DNA of 64,000 bases from Rudaea cellulosilytica DSM 22992 (GCF_000378125.1 NZ_KB899245.1:124001-188000); one strand, 5' to 3'; shown: positions 1 to 9,417, counted from the first letter of the stretch. Translations and numbers: made by a program. The notes: a model not told the origin generated them from the sequence alone.

Positions 1-38
1 CGGAGCGGCGACTGAACGCCTTCTTCGATTCGCGGCGC

Positions 39-64
39 AAAAAAAAACCGCGCAAAGCGCGGTT
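39..64 (-). terminator. Rho-independent terminator of the tRNA-Val transcript
   Basis: On the minus strand, an 8-bp stem (AACCGCGC / GCGCGGTT) with a 3-base loop is followed directly by nine T residues (A39-A47 on the plus strand). It lies about 40 bases past the CCA end of the tRNA, so it most likely ends that transcript. Confidence 0.85.
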
Positions 65-102
65 CCTGTCATGTCGTTGCGTGATATCGGAGGGCTACGA
101 AG

Positions 103-177
103 TGGTGGGCAGTACAGGGATCGAACCTGTGACCCCCACCATGTCAAGGTGATGCTCTACCGCTGAGCTAACTGCCC
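103..177 (-). tRNA. tRNA-Val (GAC)
   Basis: Read on the minus strand this folds as a full cloverleaf. It has a 7-bp acceptor stem (GGGCAGT/ACTGCCC), a D arm closed by GCTC/GAGC, an anticodon loop TTGACAT with anticodon GAC at 143-145, and a T arm ACAGG-TTCGATC-CCTGT. The discriminator is A106, and the terminal CCA is encoded at 103-105. It is transcribed toward the strong terminator at 39-64. A degraded partial copy lies just upstream at 244-281. Confidence 0.97.
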
Positions 178-243
178 ACTTCGTAGGGAGCGGAGGGAGC
201 CGCTTCCGGAAACCGCTGAAAACCTTGTCTGTCCGACATCGAC

Positions 244-281
244 GCCAAGGTAGTGCTCCATCGCCGAGCCGACTCCCCACT
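244..281 (-). pseudogene. Degraded 5' half of a tRNA-Val-like sequence
   Basis: Aligned without gaps to the intact tRNA-Val gene (143-180), 29 of 38 positions match, and eight of the nine differences are transitions. The match covers the acceptor 5' strand, D arm and anticodon-arm 5' side; the anticodon position reads GGC rather than GAC. The downstream half (about 185-243) shows only scattered resemblance and cannot form a convincing T arm. It looks like an old tandem duplicate that has decayed. Chance similarity is possible but unlikely for this pattern. Confidence 0.55.
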
Positions 282-375
282 ACCGCAGAAGGCGGCGATG
301 GCGCCTTCAAGGGGGCGCAAGAATAGCGGAAGCAGCCTGCTTCGGCAACCTTTTCCGCCGTTTCCGCGGCAGCGC

Positions 376-1599
376 TTAGCCGGCCTTCTTCAACGCGACG
401 ACCGAGTTGAGTCCGCCGAACGCGAACGAGTTGCTCAGCACCGCGTTCACCGCCTTCTCGCGCGCGACGTTTGGCACGTAGTCGAGGTCGCAGGCCGGGT
501 CGGGGTCGATGAAGTTGGCGGTCGGCGGCAGGATGCCGTGCCGCAGCGCGCCGATCGCGGCAACGAGCTCGATCGCGCCGGCCGCGCCGAGCGCATGGCC
601 GTGCATCGATTTGGTCGACGACACCGCGAGTGCATCGGCATGCGCGCCGAATGCGCGGCGGATCGCCTTGCTCTCGGTCGGGTCGTTGGCGGGCGTCGCC
701 GTTCCGTGCGCGTTGATGTAGCCGATGTCCTCGGGGTTGAGGCCGGCATCGACGAGCGCGTTCTGCATCGCGCGCGCGACGGTGACTTCGGAAGGAAACA
801 CCATGTCGGCGGCGTCGGCGGTCATGCCGCTGCCGGCGAATTCGGCGAGGATCGTCGCGCCGCGCGCCTTGGCGTGTTCCCATGCCTCGAACACGAAGAT
901 GCCCGCGCCTTCGCCGAGCACCATGCCGCGGCGCTGCTTGCAGAACGGCCGGCAGGTGTCGTCGGCGGTGACGCGCATCGCCTCCCAGGCCTTCATTGTG
1001 GTCACGGTGACGCAGGCCTCGGTGCCGCCGGTGACGGCGAAGTCGACCTTGCCGCTGCGGATCATGTCTGCGGCCTGGCTCATCGCGTGGTTGGCCGAGG
1101 CGCAGGCGCTGACGACGGCGAACGTGGGGCCAGTCAATCCGTATTCGATGCCGATGTGACAGGCGGGCGCATTCGCCATGACGCGCAGGATCGTGAGCGG
1201 ATGCACCCGCGGATTCTTGTCGCCGTAGAAGCGCTTCGACTGCTCGTTGTGTGTGCCTTCGCCGCCGATGCCGCTGCCGATGATGCAGGCGCTGCGTTCG
1301 CCGCGGCCGTCGACACGGAAGTCGAGGCCCGATTGGGCGACCGCTTCGCGCGCGGCGATCAGCGCGAACTGCGAGACGCGGTCGAGCAACGGCAGTTTTT
1401 TGTTGTCGATATGCGCTGCCGGATCGAAACCATGCACTTCCGCGGCGATCTTGACGTTCAACTGCTCGGTCGGGATCGTCTCGATCGGGCCGATGCCCGA
1501 GCGGCCTTCGCTCAGCGCGGCCCAGGTGGCGGCGGCGGAATGGCCGAGCGCGGTGATTGCGCCCATGCCGGTGATGGCGACACGTCTTGGATTGCTCAC
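376..1599 (-). CDS. Beta-ketoacyl-ACP synthase, FabF/KAS II type
   Basis: A 407-residue thiolase-fold condensing enzyme that extends acyl-ACP with malonyl-ACP. The Cys-His-His triad is visible: C166 in VSACASANH, H298 in INAHGTATP and H335 in KSMHGHALGAAG. The usual FAFGG loop is near the C-terminus. I chose the GTG at 1599 (VSNPRRVAITGMG) because it sits 23 bases after the carrier-protein gene and matches where this family begins; the open frame runs further upstream, but only as an out-of-frame shadow of the ACP gene. Pairing with a dedicated ACP and no other fab gene suggests a side pathway rather than housekeeping fatty-acid synthesis; that is inference. Confidence 0.9.
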   Translation of the reverse strand: MSNPRRVAITGMGAITALGHSAAATWAALSEGRSGIGPIETIPTEQLNVKIAAEVHGFDPAAHIDNKKLPLLDRVSQFALIAAREAVAQSGLDFRVDGRGERSACIIGSGIGGEGTHNEQSKRFYGDKNPRVHPLTILRVMANAPACHIGIEYGLTGPTFAVVSACASANHAMSQAADMIRSGKVDFAVTGGTEACVTVTTMKAWEAMRVTADDTCRPFCKQRRGMVLGEGAGIFVFEAWEHAKARGATILAEFAGSGMTADAADMVFPSEVTVARAMQNALVDAGLNPEDIGYINAHGTATPANDPTESKAIRRAFGAHADALAVSSTKSMHGHALGAAGAIELVAAIGALRHGILPPTANFIDPDPACDLDYVPNVAREKAVNAVLSNSFAFGGLNSVVALKKAG

Positions 1600-1622
1600 G
1601 TTGGAATTCTTTGCGGCGGCGA

Positions 1623-1895
1623 TCAGCCCTGCGCCGCGGGCGCATCGCCTGCGGGTTTCTCCGCGACGAGCTTTTCGACCGCCTCGACAAGGCCGCGTAC
1701 CGATTCGGTGTCGAAATTCGGATCGCGGTCGGGCATCGTGATCTTGAAGTGGTCTTCGATCTCGAAAATGATCTGCACGGCGTCGAGCGAGGCGATTTCG
1801 AGGTCCTTGAGGGTCGAATCGAGCGTGATCTTGCTCACGTCGATGTTCGCTTCCTTGGCGATGATGCCGAAGACGGCGTCCTGGACTTGGCTCAT
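1623..1895 (-). CDS. Acyl carrier protein (phosphopantetheine carrier), atypical DSL motif
   Basis: A 90-residue acidic helical protein with the ACP pattern. Ser36, in the sequence IASLDAVQI, is the expected 4'-phosphopantetheine site. The aspartate normally before this serine (DSL) is Ala35 here, so this is not the canonical AcpP. An Ala/Pro tail follows residue 80. The ATG at 1895 has GGAG upstream. It lies directly before the ketosynthase gene and after an esterase, consistent with a small acyl-modifying operon in which it carries the growing chain. Confidence 0.85.
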   Translation of the reverse strand: MSQVQDAVFGIIAKEANIDVSKITLDSTLKDLEIASLDAVQIIFEIEDHFKITMPDRDPNFDTESVRGLVEAVEKLVAEKPAGDAPAAQG

Positions 1896-1960
1896 GAGAA
1901 GGTCTCCGTTGTTGCGGCAATGATAACGCAAGCGCTCCGCGCGGACTAAACGCCGGCCGA

Positions 1961-2785
1961 TCAGGCGGCCGGCTTGCCTTCGGCGATGTGCTTGAAGAAC
2001 GCGGCGGTGCGCTCGATGACGACGTCGCGTTCCTGGTCGACCGTGATCATGTGATAGCTGCGGTCGAGGATCACCGTCTCGTAGGGGCCGCCGAGGCCAC
2101 GTTCAAGACGATGCACGTTGGCCAGGCTGGCGACGTCGTCGTCCTTGGCGTGCATGATCAGGGTTGGCGCCACGACCTGCGGCAGCAACTTGCGTACGCG
2201 CCAGGACAGGCGATAGAACTCAGCCAGCGAGGGCCACGGATTGCCGGCCAGGCCGGCCTCATCGCTGTGCCCGCTCAGCATTGCGCCGGCGATGCGCTGG
2301 CGGATGCGTTCGTCCTTGATGCCGTACGGGAACTGTTCGTGGAACTTGGCATGCCGGCCGATGCCGACGCTGACCGCCATCGGCAGCAGGAACGAGAGCT
2401 TGCCGTACCAAGGGATCGTCCAGCCGTCGTAGCGGAATGTCGTGCCGTACAGGCCGAGTCCGGCGACCTGCTGCGGCCGCTCGGCGGCCAGACGCAGCGC
2501 GAGCAGCGCGCCCATCGACAGGCCGGCGACGAACAGGTGGTCGACCTGCGCGGCGAACTTGTCGGCCGCCTCGCGCACGCTCTGGAACCAGTCGCTGCGG
2601 CCGGTCGCGAGCAGATCGGCTTCGTTGCCGCAATGCCCGGCGAGCTGCATGCCGTAGACGGTGAAACCGTGACGCTGCAGGCCCTTCGCGACAAAGCGCA
2701 TTTCAGTCGGGGTGCCGGTCAGGCCGTGGATCAGCAGCACGCCGGAGCGGCCGCCGGGCAGTAGGTATTCGACGTTTTTTATCAT
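1961..2785 (-). CDS. Alpha/beta-hydrolase, carboxylesterase/thioesterase-like
   Basis: A 274-residue alpha/beta-hydrolase of the small bacterial carboxylesterase type (Est30-like). It shows the oxyanion motif LLIHGLTGTP near residue 20, the nucleophile elbow GLSMGALLAL, a late Asp in MHAKDDDVA and His in SYHMITVDQE. There is no signal peptide, so it should be cytoplasmic. It is 65 bases upstream of the ACP gene on the same strand. It could release acyl chains from that carrier or act on unrelated short esters; the sequence does not decide. Confidence 0.8.
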   Translation of the reverse strand: MIKNVEYLLPGGRSGVLLIHGLTGTPTEMRFVAKGLQRHGFTVYGMQLAGHCGNEADLLATGRSDWFQSVREAADKFAAQVDHLFVAGLSMGALLALRLAAERPQQVAGLGLYGTTFRYDGWTIPWYGKLSFLLPMAVSVGIGRHAKFHEQFPYGIKDERIRQRIAGAMLSGHSDEAGLAGNPWPSLAEFYRLSWRVRKLLPQVVAPTLIMHAKDDDVASLANVHRLERGLGGPYETVILDRSYHMITVDQERDVVIERTAAFFKHIAEGKPAA

Positions 2786-2882
2786 GTCCGGAGATTGTCG
2801 CGCCCGGGGCGTTAAGAGGCGCTTTACGGAATTTTACCGGATCGCGGCGCAACTGCGCGCGTTCGCCGGCGATCCGGGCGAA

Positions 2883-3773
2883 CTATCGGGACTGCAGCTT
2901 CGCCATCGCCCGCACTGGGAACGTCCCGGCGCCTTTGAATTTCGGCGGCGTGGCGCTGAAGGCGACGCCCTCGTCGGGCAGCGCGCCGAGGTTGCACAGA
3001 TGCTCGACGATGAGGATCTCGGCGCCGAGCAGGATCGAGTGCACGGGCCGCTCTCCGCCGCGTGTGTCGTCGATGTTGTGCGCGTCGATGCCGACGAGTT
3101 TGACTCCACAGTCGCGCAGGTAGCGCGCCGCTTCCGCGGTCAGAAACGGGCCGCCTTCGTAGTACTGCGGCGTGTTCCAGTGCACGTCCCAGCCGGTGTG
3201 CACGAGCACGGCGCGGCCGCGGATTTCTCTGTCGCGGAATGCTTCTGGCCCGATCGCCTGGGTGGGCGCGTGCGGCGCGCGCACGACGATCGCGTCGAGA
3301 TCGGTCATCGCCGCAATTGCGATTTCGGAAAGATCCTTGCCGTTCGCGTAACGGTGGAACGGGCAATCGAGGTAGGTGCCGGTGTTCGTCACCATTTCGA
3401 TCCTGCCGATCTGGAATTCGGTGCCCGGCGCATATTTCTCGCGCGAGGCTTCGCGACTCAGGTAGTCGCAAACGATCGGCGCGGGCAGGCCTTTGTAGGT
3501 GACGAGGCCGTGTTCGATCGTGTGGCTCAGGTCGACGAAGCGCGACAACCGCGGTGCGTCGATCGGCTGGCGCTTGTGCGCCTCCTCGATGATGCGCTTG
3601 TCGAGGATGCGCACTGCGCCGACCATGAGCAGACGCATGTCGGCGACGATGTAGTCCGCCAGTTCGCCGTCGGAGATGTCGTCGCCCGCGATGTCGAGGC
3701 GGAAATCCTGGCCCTGGATACCGCCACCGTTGGTGAAGTCGATTGCGAAGTCGAACTGGACGCGGTGAGCCAT
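2883..3773 (-). CDS. Cyclase-family metal hydrolase (kynurenine formamidase-like)
   Basis: A 296-residue member of the cyclase family that includes bacterial kynurenine formamidase and isatin hydrolase. The metal-binding signature is present in variant form as NTGTYLDCPFHRY (the family consensus is HxGTHxDxPxH, so the first two His are replaced). A second conserved stretch is VGIDAHNIDD. An N-terminal extension of about 80 residues precedes the domain. The substrate is unknown. It lies 135 bases downstream of a molybdenum hydroxylase, so an aromatic-heterocycle pathway is plausible but unproven. Confidence 0.75.
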   Translation of the reverse strand: MAHRVQFDFAIDFTNGGGIQGQDFRLDIAGDDISDGELADYIVADMRLLMVGAVRILDKRIIEEAHKRQPIDAPRLSRFVDLSHTIEHGLVTYKGLPAPIVCDYLSREASREKYAPGTEFQIGRIEMVTNTGTYLDCPFHRYANGKDLSEIAIAAMTDLDAIVVRAPHAPTQAIGPEAFRDREIRGRAVLVHTGWDVHWNTPQYYEGGPFLTAEAARYLRDCGVKLVGIDAHNIDDTRGGERPVHSILLGAEILIVEHLCNLGALPDEGVAFSATPPKFKGAGTFPVRAMAKLQSR

Positions 3774-3908
3774 GGGCCGGTCATGAATTGACTATGTCCG
3801 CGCAGCATAGCGCAGCGGCTGTGGCGTGCCGCGGCAAATTCTGGCCAGCGCAGGGACAAATACGGCCAAAACGCAGACCGTGGTTTCGCCCGTCGCGATC
3901 GCGCCCGG

Positions 3909-6062
3909 TCAGGCGAACGTTAGCTTTGCGTCCGCAAGCGGTAGCGTACGCACGCGCTGGCCGGTGAGGGCGAATACGGCGTTCGCGATCGCCGGTGCGA
4001 CCAGCGGCACGCCGACTTCGCCCATGCCGCCTGGGGCGTCGCCGCTCGGCATCAGCACGACGTCGATCTTCGGCATCTGGTTCATGCGCGGCAACTGGTA
4101 GTTGTGGAAGTTGCTCTGCTCGACACGACCTTCCTTGAGCGTGATCTTCGCGGTCAGCGTATTGATCAGGCCCGAGACCGCGCCGCCCTGGATCTGCGCG
4201 ATCACCTGGTCCGGATGCACGGCGATGCCGGGGTCGATCGCATAGGTGAGTTTGTCGATGCGGATCGCGCCGCTCGCCGTCTTGGAGATATCTACGACGA
4301 GTGCTTGATGCGTGCCGTAACTTTCCATCGAGGCAATGCCCTGCGCCTTGCCTGCGCCGAGCTTCCGGCCCCAGCCGGCTGCCTTCGCCGCACGTTCGAG
4401 CACCGCTTGCTGGCGCGGCTGCTTGCCGAGCAGGGTGACGCGGAATGCGACCGGATCCTTGCCCGCAGCATGCGCGAGCTCGTCGACGAAGCCCTCGATC
4501 GCAAACGCGTTGAGCGCATGGCTGACCGAGCGCCAGTAGCCAACACGCAGGCCGAATTCCTGGATGACGACGCGCTGGCGTTCGTTCGGGATGTCGTAGG
4601 TGAGGTCGATCGCGCCCTCGGTCATGAGCGGATCGAGGCCGTTCTTGGTCACGCCGGGAAACATGCGGTTGGTGACCGAAGCGGAGGCGAACTTGTAGTC
4701 GAAGGCGACGAGATCGCCTTTCGCATCGATGCCGCCGCGCAGCGCGTGATAGCTGGCCGGGCGATAGAAGTCGTTGCGCGTGTCGTCCTCGCGTGTCCAG
4801 ATCAATTTCACCGGTGTGCCGGGCACGGCCTTGGCGATCGCCGCGGCCTGACCGATGAAATCGACGTCGAGGCGCCGACCGAAGCCGCCACCGATGAACT
4901 GCGGAAAGATTTGCACCTTCGCCGCCGGCACGCCGCTGCGTGCCGCGGCCACGCCTTGCGCGCCCTGCGGAAACTGCGTGCTCGCCCAGATGTCGCAGCC
5001 TGTATCTGAAACGAGAGCGAGGCAATTCATCGGCTCCAGTGTGGCGTGCGCGAGCAGTTGCAGACGGTATTCGGCCTCGACTTTCTTCGTTGCGGATTTC
5101 AGCGCCGCGTCGACATCGCCGTGCTGGCGGATGACGGAGCCATCCTGTTTTGCACCTTCCTTCAGGGTCGCTTCGATCTTCGCATTGTCGAGACCGACGC
5201 CCGGGCCGTAATCCCAGGTGATTGCCAGCGCTTCGCGCGCCTTTTTCGCGTTCCAATAATGGTCGGCGATGACGGCAACACCTTCGCCGATATTGACCAC
5301 GGCGCGCACGCCCGGCATCGACTTCGCCTTCGAGTCGTCGACGCTGAGCACCTTGCCGCCGATCACGGGGCATTGTTCGAGCGAGGCGTAGACCATGCCG
5401 GGCGCTTTCGTATCGATGCCGAAAATCGCCTTGCCGCGCGCTTTCGCCGGTGTGTCGAGACGATGCTGGTGCTTGCCGATCTGGGTGAATTCGGTGGGCT
5501 TCTTCAACGCGACGTTTGTCGGCGCAGGAAGCTTCGCCGCTGAGGCGGCGAGTTCGCCGTAGGTCCTGTGCTTGTCGCCGTGACTGACGACGCCGTCTTT
5601 CGCCGTACAATCGGCTGCGGGTACTTTCCATTCATTCGCCGCGGCGGCGACGAGCTGCGTGCGCGCCGTGGCCCCGGCCTCACGCAGTTTGGTCCAGGCA
5701 TCGCGCACGCTCGAACTGCCGCCGGTGATCTGCGCACCGAGCAGGGCATTGACATAGACCGGATCGACCGGTGCCTGCTTGACCTCTACCTTGTCGACGT
5801 CGACTTCGAGTTCCTCGGCGACGAGCAACGCGAGCGAAGTGTGCACGTCCTGCCCCATCTCGTTGCGATGGCAGATCAGCGTGATCGTGTCATCCGGCCC
5901 GATGCGCACCCAGGCGTTCGCTTGTACGGGAGGCGTGTTGGCTGAGCCCTTCGAATGGGCCAGCGCGCCGCGCAGCGGCAGCGTCAGGCCGATAACGAGG
6001 CCGCCGCCGAGCACGGCCGAGGTTTCGAGGAATCTGCGGCGCGAGACGTTGGTAGCATTCAT
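3909..6062 (-). CDS. Molybdenum hydroxylase large subunit, exported (isoquinoline 1-oxidoreductase beta/aldehyde oxidase type)
   Basis: A 717-residue xanthine-oxidase-family subunit that binds molybdopterin cytosine dinucleotide and hydroxylates aldehydes or N-heterocycles. The N-terminus carries a twin-arginine signal (SRRRFLETSA, then a hydrophobic stretch), so it should be exported folded to the periplasm. FIGGGFGRRLDVDF is the cofactor loop, and E682 in MGEVGVPL fits the catalytic glutamate. The 2Fe-2S subunit gene ends 3 bases upstream. No FAD subunit or cytochrome gene is adjacent, as is usual for the two-subunit membrane-linked type. Confidence 0.9.
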   Translation of the reverse strand: MNATNVSRRRFLETSAVLGGGLVIGLTLPLRGALAHSKGSANTPPVQANAWVRIGPDDTITLICHRNEMGQDVHTSLALLVAEELEVDVDKVEVKQAPVDPVYVNALLGAQITGGSSSVRDAWTKLREAGATARTQLVAAAANEWKVPAADCTAKDGVVSHGDKHRTYGELAASAAKLPAPTNVALKKPTEFTQIGKHQHRLDTPAKARGKAIFGIDTKAPGMVYASLEQCPVIGGKVLSVDDSKAKSMPGVRAVVNIGEGVAVIADHYWNAKKAREALAITWDYGPGVGLDNAKIEATLKEGAKQDGSVIRQHGDVDAALKSATKKVEAEYRLQLLAHATLEPMNCLALVSDTGCDIWASTQFPQGAQGVAAARSGVPAAKVQIFPQFIGGGFGRRLDVDFIGQAAAIAKAVPGTPVKLIWTREDDTRNDFYRPASYHALRGGIDAKGDLVAFDYKFASASVTNRMFPGVTKNGLDPLMTEGAIDLTYDIPNERQRVVIQEFGLRVGYWRSVSHALNAFAIEGFVDELAHAAGKDPVAFRVTLLGKQPRQQAVLERAAKAAGWGRKLGAGKAQGIASMESYGTHQALVVDISKTASGAIRIDKLTYAIDPGIAVHPDQVIAQIQGGAVSGLINTLTAKITLKEGRVEQSNFHNYQLPRMNQMPKIDVVLMPSGDAPGGMGEVGVPLVAPAIANAVFALTGQRVRTLPLADAKLTFA

Positions 6063-6065
6063 GGC

Positions 6066-6524
6066 TCAGGCCTCCAGGCTCTTGGCCGCGTCGTGGATCG
6101 CCGCGCGGATGCGCTGGTAGGTGCCGCAGCGGCAGAGGTTGCCACTCATCGCCGTGTCGATGTCGGCGTCGGAGGGTTTCGGGTTCTTCGTCAGCAGCGC
6201 GGTCGCCGCGAGCACCTGGCCGGACTGGCAATAGCCGCATTGCGGCACGTCGATGTGATCCCACGCGGCTTGCACCGCCTCGGCAACCTTGCCGTTCACG
6301 CCTTCAATTGTCGTGATCTTCTTGCCGGCGAGCGCAGCGAGCGGGGTGATGCAGGAGCGTGTCGGTACGCCGTCGAGATGGACTGTGCACGCGCCGCATA
6401 GGGCCATGCCGCAGCCGAATTTGGTGCCGGTCATGCCGAGATGGTCGCGCAGTACCCAAAGCAGAGGCGTGTCCGGCGCGGCCTCCACATCGACGACTTT
6501 GCCGTTGATATCGAGCGTGGCCAT
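6066..6524 (-). CDS. Molybdenum hydroxylase small subunit, two [2Fe-2S] clusters
   Basis: A 152-residue ferredoxin-like subunit that passes electrons from the Mo centre. C38, C43, C46 and C58 bind the plant-type cluster. C96, C99, C131 and C133 (QCGYCQSG and NLCRCGTY) bind the second cluster. A GGAGG ribosome site precedes ATG 6524. It has no signal peptide of its own and probably rides out with the Tat-signal large subunit, encoded 3 bases downstream. Confidence 0.93.
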   Translation of the reverse strand: MATLDINGKVVDVEAAPDTPLLWVLRDHLGMTGTKFGCGMALCGACTVHLDGVPTRSCITPLAALAGKKITTIEGVNGKVAEAVQAAWDHIDVPQCGYCQSGQVLAATALLTKNPKPSDADIDTAMSGNLCRCGTYQRIRAAIHDAAKSLEA

Positions 6525-6617
6525 ACTGCCTCCGGAACGGTTGCGATGCCTAATTCGATGCTAGCAGCAATCGATATTTCCAAGCGACCCCATCGAAACG
6601 GGAGTGAGTTTCCTGGG

Positions 6618-7358
6618 CTATTTCCAGCAGAACTGGGCTGGTAGGTTATTTTGCGCTCGCTTGGAATTGATTTCCTGCACCGTCTTCGGATCGGCGAGAT
6701 AATCCTTTTCCTTTTGCGCGTTCGAGCGCAGCAATGCGAGCGCAGCCTTTAGATTCGCTTCGCGATTGCCCGGCTTGGCTGGGAGCTGCTGCATGAAAAT
6801 CGCCTGATACGGGTTCTTCTCCACCCAGTCGACCGCGGCGAAAAGAGCTTCCTGCTGTTTGCCGATGTCACAGAATGCATAGCTGTTGAATACCGGACCG
6901 GCAAGCGAGAAGAACGCATGCATGGCCGCATCCACCTCAGCGAGCTCCGGCGAATTGACGTCCAATACTTGCGCGAGCGCAAGGTAACGATCTTTCGCGA
7001 TGTAAAACCAAAATACCGATTCATCGCGAAGACCCACGTCGTAGAGGCGGATGGCCAAAACCATCAGCGTCATTGGAGTTATCGTGGCGGGCGAAGCACG
7101 AACCGCATTGCGTACGCTCAGAATGTCTTCTTGCTTGCTCGAGCGCAGAAGCGTGTCGAACTGCGGATGGACTGCGACAGTGGGCTGTCCATCGGCCGAC
7201 TTCGCTGCCTCGTAGTAAGGAGTGACGTATATGTCGACTTTCCTTACGGGTTCGGACGAACTGCGGGAAGGTGCTGTCGCTTTTGGTGGATACAAAAGTT
7301 GTGCGCGGACATTTTGCGCGCCTGCAAGGAAACAAAGAATCAGTATCAGTTTCGACAT
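6618..7358 (-). CDS. Secreted protein of unknown function
   Basis: A 246-residue protein with a short signal peptide (MSKLILILCFLAGAQNVRAQ), then a mostly helical sequence without motifs I recognise. Two Cys in the mature part could form a disulfide. Base composition is visibly less GC-rich than its neighbours (27 of 60 bases G or C at 6961-7020 by my count), which suggests later acquisition. It lies between dxs and the molybdenum hydroxylase genes on the same strand, with no evident functional link. Confidence 0.7.
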   Translation of the reverse strand: MSKLILILCFLAGAQNVRAQLLYPPKATAPSRSSSEPVRKVDIYVTPYYEAAKSADGQPTVAVHPQFDTLLRSSKQEDILSVRNAVRASPATITPMTLMVLAIRLYDVGLRDESVFWFYIAKDRYLALAQVLDVNSPELAEVDAAMHAFFSLAGPVFNSYAFCDIGKQQEALFAAVDWVEKNPYQAIFMQQLPAKPGNREANLKAALALLRSNAQKEKDYLADPKTVQEINSKRAQNNLPAQFCWK

Positions 7359-7391
7359 TGCAGCGTCCTCAGCTTTTCCCGACCGTGTGAA

Positions 7392-9290
7392 TCAGACCAC
7401 GCTGCGAATCTCACTTGTGCGTTTCGCTGCCGACTGCGGCCAGCGCTTGATGATCGCAGCGCGGATGCCGCCTGCGTCGATGCCCGCTTCGGCAAGCAGT
7501 TGCTCGCGGCTCGCGTGCTCGAGGTACGCGTCGGGCAGGCCGAGATGCAAGAGGGGCACCTGCAAGTTTTGCGCGGTAAGGAATTCGGCGACCGCACTGC
7601 CGGCGCCACCGGCGATCGCGTTGTCTTCGATCGTCACGATCGCGCCGTGTGCATGCGCGAGTTCGAGGATCAACGCTTCGTCGAGCGGCTTGACCCAACG
7701 CATGTCGACTACGGTGGCGCCGAGTTCGCTACCGGCGTCGAGCGCCGCGGCGAGCGGACTGCCGAAGGCGAGAATCGCAAGATTGGCGCCGCGCAGGCGC
7801 ACTTCGCCCTTGCCGAGCGGCAGCGGTTTCAGTTCGGTATCGAGCTTCGCTCCCGGACCGGTGCCGCGCGGATAGCGCACCGCGGCCGGACCGTCGTGCA
7901 GGAAAGCGGTAGTGAGCAGGCGGCGGCACTCGTTCTCGTCGCTCGGTGCGGCGACAGCGATGTTCGGGATGCAGCGCAGATAGGAAAGATCGAAGCTGCC
8001 CGCGTGCGTCGCGCCGTCGGGGCCGACGACGCCGGCGCGGTCGATCGCAAACGTGACGTCGAGGTTCTGGATCGCGACGTCGTGGATCGCCTGGTCGTAG
8101 GCACGTTGCAGAAAGGTCGAATAGATCGCGACGACCGGCTTGGCGCCCTCGCAGGCCATGCCCGCGGCGAGCGTAACCGCATGTTGCTCGGCGATGCCGA
8201 CATCGAAGTAGCGCTGCGGGAATTCCTTCGAGTAGCGCACCAGGCCCGAACCCTCGCGCATCGCCGGCGTGATCGCAAGCAGGCGTTCGTCCGCGCGCGC
8301 CTGCTCGCAGAGCCAGTCGCCGAACACGTCGGTATAGGTCTGCTTGCCGGGCGTCTTCTTGACCAGGCCCTTGACCGGATCGAACGGACCGACTGCGTGG
8401 TAGTCGATCTGCTGCGCCTCGGCCGGCGCGTAGCCCTTGCCCTTGGTCGTGATCACGTGCAGGAGTTGCGGACCTTTCAGCTCCTTCAGCGTCTTCAGCG
8501 CGTGCAGCAGCTGCGGCAGGTCATGGCCGTCGATCGGGCCGAAGTAGTGGAAACCGAATTCCTCGAACAGCGTCGAGGGCACGAACATACCCTTTAGATG
8601 CTCTTCCCAGCGCTTGAAGAAGCGCCAGAGGAAACCCTGCGGGCGCATGCTGTTCTTCGCCCGCTCGCGCATCGCGTTGAGCGTGCGACTGGTCATCAGG
8701 CGTGCCAGCATCTTCGGCAGCGCGCCGACGTTCTCGCTGATCGACATCTGGTTGTCGTTGAGGATCACGAGCACGTCGGTGTCGAGATCGCCGCCGTGAT
8801 GCAGCGCCTCGTAGGCCATGCCGCCGGTCAGGCCGCCGTCGCCGATCACGGCGACGATCTTGCGCGCCTCGCCTTTGCGCTGAGCGGCGACCGCCATGCC
8901 GATCGCGGCGGAAATCGATGTTGACGAATGGCCGACGCCGAACGTGTCGTACGGCGACTCGTCGCGGCGCGGGAACGGCGCCAGACCACCCGTCTGCTTG
9001 ATCGTATGGATGCGGTCGCGGCGCCCGGTCAGGATCTTGTGCGGGTAGCACTGGTGGCCGACGTCCCAGACCAGGCGGTCGTCGGGCGTGTTGTACAGGT
9101 AGTGCAGGGCGACCGTCAGCTCGACCACGCCGAGCCCTGCGCCGAAATGGCCGCCGACGCCGGCAACCTGCTCGATCAGGTACTCGCGCAATTCGCGCGC
9201 GACCTCGGGCAGCTCGGCCTCGTCGAATTTGCGCAGGTCGGTCGGCGAATCGATGCGCGAAAGGCGCGGGTAGCGTTCGGTATTGATCAT
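7392..9290 (-). CDS. dxs: 1-deoxy-D-xylulose-5-phosphate synthase
   Basis: A 632-residue thiamine-diphosphate enzyme that joins pyruvate and glyceraldehyde-3-phosphate, the first step of the MEP isoprenoid pathway. Conserved segments are [30 protein letters not shown], the ThDP loop [14 protein letters not shown] with [11 protein letters not shown], and [17 protein letters not shown] in the transketolase domain. ATG 9290 ([14 protein letters not shown]) fits the family start; the open frame extends far upstream but without homology. It is transcribed divergently from the membrane protein at 9418. Confidence 0.97.
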   Translation of the reverse strand: MINTERYPRLSRIDSPTDLRKFDEAELPEVARELREYLIEQVAGVGGHFGAGLGVVELTVALHYLYNTPDDRLVWDVGHQCYPHKILTGRRDRIHTIKQTGGLAPFPRRDESPYDTFGVGHSSTSISAAIGMAVAAQRKGEARKIVAVIGDGGLTGGMAYEALHHGGDLDTDVLVILNDNQMSISENVGALPKMLARLMTSRTLNAMRERAKNSMRPQGFLWRFFKRWEEHLKGMFVPSTLFEEFGFHYFGPIDGHDLPQLLHALKTLKELKGPQLLHVITTKGKGYAPAEAQQIDYHAVGPFDPVKGLVKKTPGKQTYTDVFGDWLCEQARADERLLAITPAMREGSGLVRYSKEFPQRYFDVGIAEQHAVTLAAGMACEGAKPVVAIYSTFLQRAYDQAIHDVAIQNLDVTFAIDRAGVVGPDGATHAGSFDLSYLRCIPNIAVAAPSDENECRRLLTTAFLHDGPAAVRYPRGTGPGAKLDTELKPLPLGKGEVRLRGANLAILAFGSPLAAALDAGSELGATVVDMRWVKPLDEALILELAHAHGAIVTIEDNAIAGGAGSAVAEFLTAQNLQVPLLHLGLPDAYLEHASREQLLAEAGIDAGGIRAAIIKRWPQSAAKRTSEIRSVV

Positions 9291-9417
9291 TGGAATATCT
9301 TGTTCAATCAAGCATTTTCGTTCATTGCGGCAGCAGCGGCAAGCTAATCGACCCGAGGGCGCTCGCCATGGCGTCGGGCTGGATTTATGCTGGCATCTTC
9401 GGGGAGGGGCGGCGAAT

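Noticed and set aside
1..15. Possible 3' end of a plus-strand gene stopping at TGA 13-15
   Set aside because: Only four codons are visible, too little to support a gene.
1930..1985. GC-rich inverted repeat around the esterase stop as a terminator
   Set aside because: The stem overlaps coding sequence and lacks a T run, and the downstream ACP gene looks co-transcribed.
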